DNA of 49,210 bases from Uliginosibacterium gangwonense (GTDB lineage Bacteria; Pseudomonadota; Gammaproteobacteria; Burkholderiales; Rhodocyclaceae), in the NCBI GenBank assembly GCA_020723855.1, contig DYIB01000010.1:1-49210 (forward strand), given 5' to 3'. This document shows, piece after piece, positions 24,039 through 34,060 of the stretch. A model generated the notes under the pieces. It was given only the letters and a program-made list of their open reading frames with translations. It was not told where the DNA came from and made no database searches. The number at the start of each line of letters is the position of its first letter. Position 1 is the first letter of the stretch. Position numbers and translations under genes: made by a program.

Positions 24039-24368
24039 GACGGCCATGGCCGGCGGGGGCAAAGGCTGAGCGCAATGCCTGTCGCTTCTGTAAAGTAACT
24101 TTCCAGTTTATCCTTTTTGCCGTTCACAATTTTTCCATGACGGCATGTCCGCCTCGTCCTGCTTTGATGGAAAGCGCCCTTGTTTCAGATGCTTGGTCCT
24201 GGCGGCATAATGGGCACAAAACTTGACTAACGAATTGGGCTGGGACGGGACTCATGTCACGACGGCGGCGATCCGGTCCGGCCGCGGGGCGTCGAACGGG
24301 CGTTTGACTCAGGTCAAGAGACGGCGGGGCGGAAAACGCCGATTGTTGGCGATTCAACGGAGACGGAT
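24039..24368 (+). promoter_or_regulatory. hyp operon control region
   Basis: No gene is visible in these 330 bases; hypA would fit by size but is not encoded. A symmetrical FNR/ANR-type box TTGAC-TCAG-GTCAA lies at 24304-24317, about 52 bases before the hypB start, which suits class II activation. A weaker sigma-54-like element, GGGCAC-N5-TTGAC, is at 24212-24227 but lacks the consensus C at -12. The hypB ribosome-binding site is GGAGA at 24359-24363. Confidence 0.55.
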
Positions 24369-25229
24369 ATGTGCACGGTTTGCGGCTGCGGCGAGGGCGA
24401 GACGAGCATCGAGGGCGGGCATCATCACCATCAGCACCCCTATCGCCCGCGCGTCTCCCCGGCGCATCGCCACACCGCGGAGAAGAGCGGGGATAAGGAC
24501 CGGGACCTGCATTTCGGCACGGGCCCGGCGGGCGCCCACGCGCCGGGAATGTCCCAGTCGCGCATGGTGCAAATCGAGCAGGACATCCTCGCCAAGAACG
24601 ACGCCTACGCCGCGGCCAACCGGCGCCGCTTCGCGCAGCAGGGCATCTTCTGCATCAACCTGGTGTCCAGCCCCGGCTCGGGCAAGACCACGCTGCTGGT
24701 ACACACCATCGAGCGCCTGAAGGGACGCTTCCCCCTGGCCGTGATCGAGGGCGACCAGCAGACCAGCATGGATGCCGAACGCATACGCGCCACGGGCGTG
24801 CCGGCGCTCCAGGTGAATACCGGCAAGGGCTGCCACCTGGACGCCCACATGGTCGGCCACGCCGCCGAGCGCCTGGCGCCGGCCGCCGGCAGCGCCCTGC
24901 TCATCGAGAACGTGGGCAACCTGGTGTGTCCCGCCGAATTCGACCTGGGCGAGGCCCACAAGGTGGTGATCCTGTCGGTGACCGAGGGCGAGGACAAGCC
25001 GCTCAAGTATCCCAACATGTTCCGCGCCGCCGACCTGATGCTGCTCACCAAGGTGGATCTGCTGCCCCATCTGAGCTTCGACGTGGCGCGCTGCATCGAG
25101 CATGCGCGGCGGGTGAATGCGCGCATCCAGGTGATGCAGTTGTCCGCCGTCAGCGGTGCCGGCATGGATCAGTGGACCGACTGGATCGCTGCCGGCGTTT
25201 CCCGGGCGGGCACGGTGCAGCCTTCCTAA
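24369..25229 (+). CDS. hypB: Hydrogenase nickel incorporation GTPase HypB
   Basis: HypB is the GTPase that inserts nickel into hydrogenase large subunits. The 286 residues begin with [11 protein letters not shown], the high-affinity metal motif known from E. coli. A His-rich segment (about residues 18-38) could store nickel. The GTPase domain has the P-loop [10 protein letters not shown] near residue 100, EGDQQT, the [10 protein letters not shown] metal site and [16 protein letters not shown]. HypF follows after 8 bases. Its usual partner hypA is not adjacent. Confidence 0.96.
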   Translation: MCTVCGCGEGETSIEGGHHHHQHPYRPRVSPAHRHTAEKSGDKDRDLHFGTGPAGAHAPGMSQSRMVQIEQDILAKNDAYAAANRRRFAQQGIFCINLVSSPGSGKTTLLVHTIERLKGRFPLAVIEGDQQTSMDAERIRATGVPALQVNTGKGCHLDAHMVGHAAERLAPAAGSALLIENVGNLVCPAEFDLGEAHKVVILSVTEGEDKPLKYPNMFRAADLMLLTKVDLLPHLSFDVARCIEHARRVNARIQVMQLSAVSGAGMDQWTDWIAAGVSRAGTVQPS

Positions 25230-25237
25230 TCCCTGCC

Positions 25238-27571
25238 ATGGCTGACACTGCACTGCGTTTTCACATCCGTGTGCGCGGCCAGGTGCAGGGCGTGGGCTTT
25301 CGTCCCTTCGTCTACCGCCTCGCCCGGGAACTGGCTCTGGCCGGCTGGGTGCGCAACGACGCCGAAGGCGTGGAAGTGGAAGTGCAGGGCACCGGGGAGG
25401 CGCTGCACCAGTTCCTCGCCCGGCTGCAAGCCGATGCGCCGGCCCTGGCGCGGGTGGCGGCGGTGGAGGCGCAAGCGGTGCCGCCGCGGGACGATGCCGC
25501 CGCCTTCGCCATCGCCGAGAGCCGCGGCGGCCCGGTGACCACGGCGGTGACGCCCGATGCGGCGATCTGCGCCGATTGCCTGGCGGAGCTGTTCGATCCG
25601 CGCAACCGCCGCTACCGCTATCCCTTCATCAACTGCACCCAGTGCGGGCCGCGCTATACCATCACGCGCGCGCTGCCCTACGACCGGCCCCAGACCAGCA
25701 TGGCGGAATTCCGGCAATGCCCTGCCTGCCAGGCCGAGTACGACGATCCGGGCAGCCGCCGCTTCCACGCCCAGCCCAACGCCTGTCCCGCCTGCGGGCC
25801 GCGCATCTGGCTCACCGACTCGGCCGGCGATCCGGAGCGCAGCGACGACGTGCCGGCCGACATGGTAGCGCGGCTGAAACGCGGCGAAGTGCTGGCGGTC
25901 AAGGGATTGGGCGGCTTCCACCTCGCCTGCGATGCCCGTTCCTACAAGGCCGTGGCGCGCCTGCGCACCAGCAAGCAGCGCGAGGAGAAGCCCTTCGCCC
26001 TCATGCTGGCCAATGCCGCCTCCGCCCTGGCTTTCGTTTATGTTTCCGCCGGCGAGCGCCGCCTGCTGGAGTCGCCCGAGCGGCCCATCGTGCTGTTGCG
26101 CAAGCGCGAAGGCTGCGACCGGCTGCTGCCCGGGGTGGCGCCGGGACTGGCCTGGCTGGGAGTGATGCTGCCCTACACGCCCCTGCACTACCTGATCTTC
26201 CACGCGGCGGCCGGCGCTCCCGAAGGCCGAGCCTGGCTGGACGAGCCGCAGTCCCTGGCCCTGGTGATGACCAGCGCCAACCCCGGCGGCGAGCCCCTGG
26301 TGACCGACAATGACGAGGCCCTGCGGCGCCTGGCGGGCATCGCCGACGGCTATGTGATGTACGACCGCAAGATCGTGACGCGGGTGGACGACTCCGTCGT
26401 AAGGAGCGAAGCTCCGCTCCTCACCTCTCACTCCTCGCCCCTCACGCCTTGTCAGTTCATCCGCCGCGCCCGCGGCTATACGCCGCAGGCCGTCAAGCTG
26501 GCGCGGGCGGGCCCGCCGGTGCTGGCGCTGGGCGGCTTCCTCAAGAACACCGTGTGCCTCACCCGCGACGACGAGGCTTTCGTCTCCCAGCACATCGGCG
26601 ACCTGGACAATGCCGCCACCTGCCGCTTCCTGGAGGAGACGGTGCAGCGCCTCATGGACCTGTTGAGAATCGAGCCGCAGATCGTGGCGTGCGACCTGCA
26701 CCCGGATTTCTTCAGCAGCCGCTACGCGGCCCAGTTCGCGGCCCGACGCGGCCTGCCCCTGGTGGCGGTGCAGCACCACCACGCCCATATCGCCGCGGTG
26801 ACGGCCGAGCATGGCATGCAGGATCCGCTGTTGGGGCTGGCCCTGGACGGGGTGGGGCTGGGAGCCGACGGCCGTACCTGGGGCGGCGAGCTGCTGCGGG
26901 TGGACGGCGCCGGCTTCACGCGCCTGGGCCATCTACGCGAGCTGCCGCTTCCCGGCGGCGACCGTGCGGCACGCGAGCCTTGGCGCATGGCCGCCGCGGC
27001 GCTCCACCTCCTGGGGCGCGGCGACGAGATCGAGACGCGCTGCAGGAACCCTGCGGCCTCCACCGTGCGGCAGATGCTGGTGCAGGGCTTCAATGCGCCG
27101 CCCACGTCCAGTTGCGGGCGCTGGTTCGATGCGGCCGCGGGCCTGCTGGGGGTGAAGAACACGGCGGCCTACGAGGGGCAGCCGGCCATGCTGCTGGAGG
27201 GCCACGCGGAAACCTTCGGCCCGCTGCGCCCCATGGCCGCGGGCTTTGCCATCCGCGACGACCTGACCCTGGATCTGGCGCCGCTGATGGCACGGCTCGT
27301 GGGCGAGCGCGACATGGGCTACGGCGCGGCGTTGTTCCATGCCACCCTGGTCGAGGCGCTGGCGCAATGGACGCTGCGCGCGGCCGACCGGGAAGGCATC
27401 GATGTGGTCGCCTTCGGCGGCGGCTGCTTCCTCAACCACATCCTCAGCCGGGGGCTGCGCGAACGGCTGCGGGCTGCCGGCATGCAGGTGCTGGAGGCGC
27501 GCCAGGTGCCTCCGGGCGACGGCGGCTTGTCCCTGGGGCAGGCATGGATAGCGATGAAAGGGGCGAGTTAG
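25238..27571 (+). CDS. hypF: Carbamoyltransferase HypF
   Basis: HypF makes thiocarbamate on HypE from carbamoyl phosphate, the source of the cyanide ligands. The 777 residues run in the usual order. An acylphosphatase domain (VRGQVQGVGFRPFVYR near residue 10) comes first. Four zinc-type Cys pairs (CADC, CTQC, CPAC, CPAC) follow, then a YrdC-like domain and a Kae1-like domain with the metal motif HHHAH near residue 512. Residues about 388-406 are encoded by a hairpin plus a CT-rich repeat that has another copy at the hypC 3' end. The insert lies between domains and keeps the frame. Confidence 0.95.
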   Translation: MADTALRFHIRVRGQVQGVGFRPFVYRLARELALAGWVRNDAEGVEVEVQGTGEALHQFLARLQADAPALARVAAVEAQAVPPRDDAAAFAIAESRGGPVTTAVTPDAAICADCLAELFDPRNRRYRYPFINCTQCGPRYTITRALPYDRPQTSMAEFRQCPACQAEYDDPGSRRFHAQPNACPACGPRIWLTDSAGDPERSDDVPADMVARLKRGEVLAVKGLGGFHLACDARSYKAVARLRTSKQREEKPFALMLANAASALAFVYVSAGERRLLESPERPIVLLRKREGCDRLLPGVAPGLAWLGVMLPYTPLHYLIFHAAAGAPEGRAWLDEPQSLALVMTSANPGGEPLVTDNDEALRRLAGIADGYVMYDRKIVTRVDDSVVRSEAPLLTSHSSPLTPCQFIRRARGYTPQAVKLARAGPPVLALGGFLKNTVCLTRDDEAFVSQHIGDLDNAATCRFLEETVQRLMDLLRIEPQIVACDLHPDFFSSRYAAQFAARRGLPLVAVQHHHAHIAAVTAEHGMQDPLLGLALDGVGLGADGRTWGGELLRVDGAGFTRLGHLRELPLPGGDRAAREPWRMAAAALHLLGRGDEIETRCRNPAASTVRQMLVQGFNAPPTSSCGRWFDAAAGLLGVKNTAAYEGQPAMLLEGHAETFGPLRPMAAGFAIRDDLTLDLAPLMARLVGERDMGYGAALFHATLVEALAQWTLRAADREGIDVVAFGGGCFLNHILSRGLRERLRAAGMQVLEARQVPPGDGGLSLGQAWIAMKGAS
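26403..26448. repeat. CT-rich repeat copy inside hypF
   Basis: A small hairpin GGAGC-GAA-GCTCC (26403-26415) is followed by a 32-base CT-rich segment (26417-26448). That segment is 28/32 identical to 27793-27824 near the end of hypC. It adds about 17 Ser/Pro/Leu-rich residues to HypF without breaking the frame. Confidence 0.75.
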
Positions 27572-27829
27572 ATGTGTCTGGCGATTCCGGTGCGGGTGGT
27601 GGAGCTGCTGCCCGACGACATGGCGCGGGTGGACATGGACGGTGTGCGCAAGGAGATTTCCCTGGCGCTGGTGGAGGGCGTCGAGCCCGGCGACTACGTG
27701 ATCCTGCACGTGGGCTACGCCATCCAGAAACTGGACGCGCAAGAGGCCGAGCGCACCTTGGCGCTGTTCGACGAGATGGGTGAAGGTGTCGACTCCTCAC
27801 CCTTCACTCCTCACCCCTCACTCCCATGA
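27572..27829 (+). CDS. hypC: Hydrogenase assembly chaperone HypC
   Basis: HypC binds HypD and carries the Fe(CN)2CO group to the large subunit. The 85 residues begin with the essential MCLAIP; its Cys2 binds the iron. VDMDGVRKEISLALVEGVEPGDYVILHVGYAI follows the family pattern but is followed by an unusual tail rich in Ser and Pro (residues 75-85). The tail is encoded by the CT-rich repeat. The gene starts directly after the hypF stop and ends with an ATGA overlap into hypD. Confidence 0.95.
   Translation: MCLAIPVRVVELLPDDMARVDMDGVRKEISLALVEGVEPGDYVILHVGYAIQKLDAQEAERTLALFDEMGEGVDSSPFTPHPSLP
27783..27824. repeat. CT-rich repeat copy at the hypC 3' end
   Basis: The second copy of the 32-base CT-rich repeat spans 27793-27824 and codes for the HypC tail. 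GTGAAGG (about 27780-27787) and CCTTCAC (about 27800-27806) can pair across it as a hairpin. Confidence 0.75.
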
Positions 27830-28965
27830 AATACATAGACGAGTTCCGCGACGGCAACATCGCCCGCGCCCTGGGCCGCGCCATCGCGCGCGAGGCCGAC
27901 CCCGGCCGCGGCTATCACATCATGGAGTTCTGCGGCGGCCACACCCATGCCATCTCGCGCTACGGCATCGCCGACCTGCTGCCCGGCAACGTGCGCCTCA
28001 TCCACGGCCCCGGCTGCCCCGTGTGCGTGCTGCCCATCGGCCGCATCGACAATGCCATCGATCTGGCGCTCCACCGCGGCGTGATCCTGGCAGCCTACGG
28101 CGACTGCCTGCGCGTGCCGGCCTCCGGCCAGCTCTCGCTGCTCAAGGCCAAGGCGCGCGGCGCCGACGTGCGCATGGTGTATTCCAGCGCCGATGCCGTG
28201 AAGATCGCGCGCGAGCATCCCGAGCGCGAAGTGGTGTTCTTCGCCATCGGCTTCGAGACCACCACGCCGCCCACGGCGGTTGCCATCCTCGAAGCGCAGA
28301 AGCTGGGGCTCGCCAACTTCAGCGTGTTCTGCAACCACGTGCTGACGCCTCCGGCCATCGCCAACATCCTGGAATCGCCGGAAGTGCGCAGGTACGGCAC
28401 GGTGCCGCTGGACGCCTTCATCGGCCCGGCCCACGTCTCCACCGTCATAGGCAGCCGGCCCTACGAGTACTTCACCGAGGAGTACGAGAAGCCGGTGGTG
28501 ATCGCCGGCTTCGAGCCCCTGGACGTGATGCAGGCCGTCCTCATGCTGGTGCGCCAGTTGAACGAGGGCCGTGCCGAGGTGGAGAACGAGTTCTCGCGGG
28601 CGGTGACGCGGGAGGGCAACGTCAAGGCCCAGGCGCTGGTAGCGGAAGTGTTCGAGCTGCGCCGCAGCTTCGAGTGGCGGGGGCTCGGCGAGGTGCCCTA
28701 CAGCGCCCTGAAGATCAAGGCCAAGTACCGGGAATGGGACGCCGAGGCGCGCTTCGGCATCGAGTACAGGTCGGTGGCGGACAACCGCGCCTGCGAATGC
28801 GGCGCCATCCTGCGCGGCCTGAAGAAGCCCCAGGATTGCAAGCTGTTCGGCACCGTGTGCACGCCGGAAAACCCGGTCGGGTCATGCATGGTGAGTTCCG
28901 AGGGAGCATGTGCCGCGCATTACGCCTATGGGCGCTTTCGTGATTTTGAAGAGGTTGGCTTGTGA
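27826..28965 (+). CDS. hypD: Hydrogenase Fe-cyanide assembly protein HypD
   Basis: HypD is the [4Fe-4S] scaffold on which the Fe(CN)2CO unit is built with HypC. The 379 residues carry CGGHTH near residue 40, GPGCPVCVLP near residue 63 and GFETTTPPTA near residue 143. The C-terminal cluster cysteines lie in ACECGAILRG and CTPENPVGSCMVSSEGACAA. It overlaps hypC by 4 bases and is followed by hypE after 7 bases. Confidence 0.97.
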   Translation: MKYIDEFRDGNIARALGRAIAREADPGRGYHIMEFCGGHTHAISRYGIADLLPGNVRLIHGPGCPVCVLPIGRIDNAIDLALHRGVILAAYGDCLRVPASGQLSLLKAKARGADVRMVYSSADAVKIAREHPEREVVFFAIGFETTTPPTAVAILEAQKLGLANFSVFCNHVLTPPAIANILESPEVRRYGTVPLDAFIGPAHVSTVIGSRPYEYFTEEYEKPVVIAGFEPLDVMQAVLMLVRQLNEGRAEVENEFSRAVTREGNVKAQALVAEVFELRRSFEWRGLGEVPYSALKIKAKYREWDAEARFGIEYRSVADNRACECGAILRGLKKPQDCKLFGTVCTPENPVGSCMVSSEGACAAHYAYGRFRDFEEVGL

Positions 28966-28972
28966 GGTTTTC

Positions 28973-30019
28973 ATGACGATTAGAAAAGGCTACATCCGCC
29001 CCATCGACTTCAGGCACGGCCGCGTGGACATGACCCACGGCAGCGGCGGCCGGGCCATGGCCCAGCTCGTCGAGGAGCTGTTCCTGGCGGCCTTCGACAA
29101 CGAATGGCTGGCGGCCCGCAACGACCAGGCCTGCTTCGCCGTGCCGGCCGGCCGCCTGGTCATGGCCACCGATTCCCACGTGGTCTCGCCCCTGTTTTTT
29201 CCCGGCGGCGACATCGGCTGCCTGTCGGTCCATGGCACCGTCAATGACGTGGCCATGTCCGGGGCGAAGCCCCTTTACCTCTCGGCGAGCTTCATCCTGG
29301 AGGAAGGCTTTCCCCTGGGCGATCTCAAGCGCATCGTCGAGTCCATGGCCGGCGCGGCGCGAGAGGCGGGCGTGGCCATCGTCACCGGCGACACCAAGGT
29401 GGTGGAGCGGGGCAAGGGCGACGGCGTGTTCATCACCACCACCGGCGTGGGCGTGGTGCCGGAGGGCGTGAACATTTCCGGCGAGCGGGCGCGGCCGGGC
29501 GACCGCATCCTGGTGTCCGGCAACCTGGGCGACCACGGTGTCGCCATCATGTCCCTGCGCGAGAACCTGGGTTTCGAGAGCAGCATCCGCTCCGACACGG
29601 CGGCCCTGCACGGACTGGTGGCGGACATGGTGCGGGCGGTGCCCGACATCCACGTGCTGCGCGACCCCACGCGCGGGGGGCTCGCCACCACCCTCAACGA
29701 GATCGCGCGCCAGTCGGGTGTGGGCATGCTGCTGCGCGAGGACAGCCTGCCGGTACGCCAGGAGGTGGCGGCGGCATGCGAGTTCCTGGGCCTCGATCCC
29801 CTCTACGTGGCCAACGAAGGCAAGCTGGTGTGCATCTGCGCGCCGCAGCACGCGCAGCTCCTGCTGGAGGTGATGCGCAGCCATGCGCTGGGCCGGGACG
29901 CCGCCGACATCGGCGAGGTCGTCGAGGACCCGCACCACTTCGTGCAGATGGAAACCGGCTTCGGCGGGCGGCGCATCGTCGATTGGCTCACCGGCGAACA
30001 GTTGCCGCGGATTTGCTGA
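28973..30019 (+). CDS. hypE: Carbamoyl dehydratase HypE
   Basis: HypE dehydrates the thiocarbamate on its C-terminal cysteine to thiocyanate using ATP. The 348 residues are an AIR-synthase/PurM-type fold, with MTHGSGGRAMAQL near residue 20 and GTVNDVAMSGA. The C terminus is PRIC, the carbamoylated motif. The start at 28973 follows TGAGGTTTTC; the open frame further upstream lies within hypD. Its stop codon shares one base with the hypX start (TGATG). Confidence 0.97.
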   Translation: MTIRKGYIRPIDFRHGRVDMTHGSGGRAMAQLVEELFLAAFDNEWLAARNDQACFAVPAGRLVMATDSHVVSPLFFPGGDIGCLSVHGTVNDVAMSGAKPLYLSASFILEEGFPLGDLKRIVESMAGAAREAGVAIVTGDTKVVERGKGDGVFITTTGVGVVPEGVNISGERARPGDRILVSGNLGDHGVAIMSLRENLGFESSIRSDTAALHGLVADMVRAVPDIHVLRDPTRGGLATTLNEIARQSGVGMLLREDSLPVRQEVAAACEFLGLDPLYVANEGKLVCICAPQHAQLLLEVMRSHALGRDAADIGEVVEDPHHFVQMETGFGGRRIVDWLTGEQLPRIC

Positions 30020-31770
30020 TGCGCATCCTGTTCCTGACCCACAGCTTCAACAGCCTGGCCCAGCGCCTCCACGTGGAGCTGACCCGGCGCGGCCACGAGC
30101 TGTCCGTCGAGTTCGACATCAACGACCAGGTGGCCGTGGAGGCGGTGGCGCTGTTCCGGCCCGACCTGGTGGTCGCCCCCTTCCTCAAGCGCGCCATTCC
30201 CGAGGCGGTGTGGTCCAGGCATGTCTGCCTGGTGGTGCACCCGGGCATCGTGGGCGACCGGGGCCCCTCGGCCCTGGACTGGGCGATCCTGGAAGGCGAG
30301 CGGGAATGGGGCGTCACGGTGCTCCAGGCCAACGAGGTGATGGACGGCGGCCCCATCTGGGCCAGCCGCTGCTTTCCCATGCGTGGCGCGCGCAAGAGCA
30401 GCCTGTACCGCAACGAAGTGACCGAAGCGGCCGTGGCCGCGGTGCTGGAGGCGGTGGACAAGTTCGCGGCCGGCCACGTCAGGCCCGAGCCCCTGGACTA
30501 CGGCAAGCCCGAGGTGCGCGGCCGGGCGCGGCCGCTCATGACGCAGGAGGCGCGGCGCATCGACTGGCAGCGGGACGACACGGAGACGGTGCTGCGCAAG
30601 ATCCGCAGCGGCGACAGCTTCCCCGGCGTGCTGGACCGGATCGCCGGGGGCGAGTACTACCTGTACAACGCCCGGCCCGAAGGCAGGCTGCGCGGCGCGC
30701 CGGGCAGCCTCATCGCCCGGCGCCACGGCGCCATCCTGCGCGGCACCCGGGACGGGGCGGTGTGGATCACCCATGTCAAGCCCAAGGCTGACGGCGGCTT
30801 CAAGCTGCCCGCGGCAAGTGTCCTGGGGGAGGCCCTGGGCGACGTGCCGGCGCTCGACCTCCCCGTGCTGCCCGCGCGGGACGGCGAGACCTACCAGGAC
30901 ATCTTCTACGAAGAGGAATGGCGCGACGGCGTGGGCATCGGCTACCTGCACTTCGATTTCTACAACGGGGCGATGTCCACCGCCGACTGCCTGCGCCTGC
31001 GCGACGCCTTCGCCGCCGCCGCGGCGCGCGAGATCCGGGTGATCGTGCTCATGGGCGGCCCGGACTTCTGGTGCAACGGCATCCATCTCAACGTCATCGA
31101 GGCGGCGGCGAGCCCCGCCGACGAGTCCTGGGCCAACATCAACGCCATGGACGACCTGTGCCTGGCCATCCTGAGGGCCGGGCGCCAGCTCACCATCGCC
31201 GCCCTGCAGGGCAACGCCGGCGCCGGCGGCGTGTTCCTGGCGCTTGCCGCCGACCGGGTGCTGGCGCGGCAGGGGGTGATCCTCAACCCCCATTACAAGG
31301 GCATGGGCAACCTGTTCGGCTCCGAGTACTGGACCTATCTGCTGCCCAAGCGGGTGGGCGCGGAACGGGCGCGGGAGATCACGGGCAACCGGCTGCCCCT
31401 CGGCGCGCCGGAAGCCCAGGCCCTGGGTTTGATCGACGACTGCTTCGGCGCCGACGTGCCGGCCTTCGCGAGAGGGGTGCGCGCCGCCGCCCGGGAATTG
31501 GCCCTGCGTCCCGATTTCGAGGCGCTGCTCGCCGCGAAACGCGCCGGGCGCGAGCGGGACGAGGTGGAGAAACCGCTGGCCCGCTACAGGGAAGAAGAGC
31601 TGGAGCACATGAAGCTCAACTTCTACGGCTTCGATCCCAGCTACCACGTGGCGCGGTACCACTTTGTGCATCGTGTTCCCCATGCCTGGACGCCGCTGCA
31701 TCTGGCGCGGCATCGGAGGAGGATGTGGGAGAGGCAGGGGATGTTGAAGGGTCGGGAGGCGGTGGCATGA
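30019..31770 (+). CDS. hypX: HypX/HoxX, CO-ligand synthesis from formyl-THF
   Basis: HypX supplies the active-site carbon monoxide in aerobically maturing hydrogenases, from N10-formyl-tetrahydrofolate by way of formyl-CoA. The 583 residues have an N-terminal formyltransferase-like half and a C-terminal enoyl-CoA-hydratase/isomerase half. HPGIVGDRGPSALDW (H74) lies in the first half. The second half contains GGPDFWCNGIHLNVIEAA, AGAGGVFLALAADRV and YKGMGNLFGSEYW. Its presence implies that this hydrogenase can be matured in the presence of oxygen. Confidence 0.94.
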   Translation: MRILFLTHSFNSLAQRLHVELTRRGHELSVEFDINDQVAVEAVALFRPDLVVAPFLKRAIPEAVWSRHVCLVVHPGIVGDRGPSALDWAILEGEREWGVTVLQANEVMDGGPIWASRCFPMRGARKSSLYRNEVTEAAVAAVLEAVDKFAAGHVRPEPLDYGKPEVRGRARPLMTQEARRIDWQRDDTETVLRKIRSGDSFPGVLDRIAGGEYYLYNARPEGRLRGAPGSLIARRHGAILRGTRDGAVWITHVKPKADGGFKLPAASVLGEALGDVPALDLPVLPARDGETYQDIFYEEEWRDGVGIGYLHFDFYNGAMSTADCLRLRDAFAAAAAREIRVIVLMGGPDFWCNGIHLNVIEAAASPADESWANINAMDDLCLAILRAGRQLTIAALQGNAGAGGVFLALAADRVLARQGVILNPHYKGMGNLFGSEYWTYLLPKRVGAERAREITGNRLPLGAPEAQALGLIDDCFGADVPAFARGVRAAARELALRPDFEALLAAKRAGRERDEVEKPLARYREEELEHMKLNFYGFDPSYHVARYHFVHRVPHAWTPLHLARHRRRMWERQGMLKGREAVA

Positions 31771-31804
31771 TCCGGGACCGGCCGCTCGAAGGAGGAAAAA
31801 CAAG

Positions 31805-33256
<1,452 letters not shown>

Positions 33257-33275
33257 CATCCTGTGGCTGCAGTCG

Positions 33276-33291
33276 TGGCAAGCGGGCGGCT
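33276..33291 (+). promoter_or_regulatory. Candidate sigma-54 promoter before the FolE-like gene
   Basis: TGGCAAGCGGGCGGCT has GG and GC at the correct 10-base spacing and matches 9 of 12 informative consensus positions. It lies just downstream of hoxA and about 110 bases before the FolE-like start. Confidence 0.4.
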
Positions 33292-33398
33292 TGTGAAATA
33301 TCCAAATTAGGCAATGGGCGCGGCCGAGCGTGCCGGCCGCTGCTGCCGGGCCGACGGAGAGTATGATCTGGCGCAATTGCATTCCCGGAAAGCCTGCC

Positions 33399-34037
33399 AT
33401 GTCTGTCTGCTCCGATCACGATCCCGTTCCCGGCGCCCGTGCCGGCATCGGCATCCCGCGCCAGAACGCCTTCGACCCGGCCGCCTTCGAGCAGGCGGTG
33501 AGCGCCCTGCTGCGCGCCTGCGGCATCGCGCCGGACGTGGCGCACATGGGGCGCACGGCGGAGCGGGTGCGCCAGCTGTGGCAGCGCCGCCTGCTGGGCG
33601 GCTACGACCTGGACCCGGCGCAGGCCCTGGGGGACGGCTTCGAGGATAGCCGCGCCGACCTGGTGGTGGTGCGCGGCATCGCCGTGCATGGGGTCTGTCC
33701 GCACCATCTCGTGCCGTTCCGCGGCGTGGCCCACGTGGGCTACCTGCCCGGCGGGCGGCTGCACGGTTTCGGGCGCATCGCCCGCATGGTGGACGCCATC
33801 GGCCACCGCTTCACCTACCAGGAGTGGATGACGCGCGACATCGCCGAGGCGATGATGCGCTACGGACGCGCGGCGGGTGCCGCCTGCGTCATCGAGGCGG
33901 AGCAGTTGTGCCTGCTGCTGGGCGAGGACCGGCGCGGCGACGAGCGGGTGGTGACCCAGGCCTTCACCGGCGCCTTCGAGCGCTCGGACCAGTTGCGCAG
34001 CGAATTCCTGCGGGCCGTCGGCGGACGGCTGCCGTGA
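33399..34037 (+). CDS. Divergent GTP cyclohydrolase I (FolE)-like protein
   Basis: The 212 residues align with FolE along the core: RTAERV, VRGIAVHGVCPHHLVPFRG, GRIARMVDAIGHRFTYQE, and FLRAVGG at the end. The zinc ligands C100, H103 and C171 are retained. The catalytic-loop Glu of CEHH is Pro101, the His corresponding to E. coli His179 is Gln169, and the following RARG-type segment reads LLLGE. It may therefore be a modified or non-hydrolytic relative. It sits directly behind hoxA in the hydrogenase region. A link to the folate used by HypX is attractive but only inferred. Confidence 0.8.
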   Translation: MSVCSDHDPVPGARAGIGIPRQNAFDPAAFEQAVSALLRACGIAPDVAHMGRTAERVRQLWQRRLLGGYDLDPAQALGDGFEDSRADLVVVRGIAVHGVCPHHLVPFRGVAHVGYLPGGRLHGFGRIARMVDAIGHRFTYQEWMTRDIAEAMMRYGRAAGAACVIEAEQLCLLLGEDRRGDERVVTQAFTGAFERSDQLRSEFLRAVGGRLP

Positions 34038-34060
34038 AGGTTCTCATGCCCTGGAACGAA

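Noticed and set aside
24039-24368. A hidden hypA gene
   Set aside because: The size fits but no frame begins with the HypA pattern MHE or contains its zinc cysteines.
26403-27824. CRISPR-like array from the CT-rich repeats
   Set aside because: There are only two copies more than 1 kb apart, inside coding sequence.
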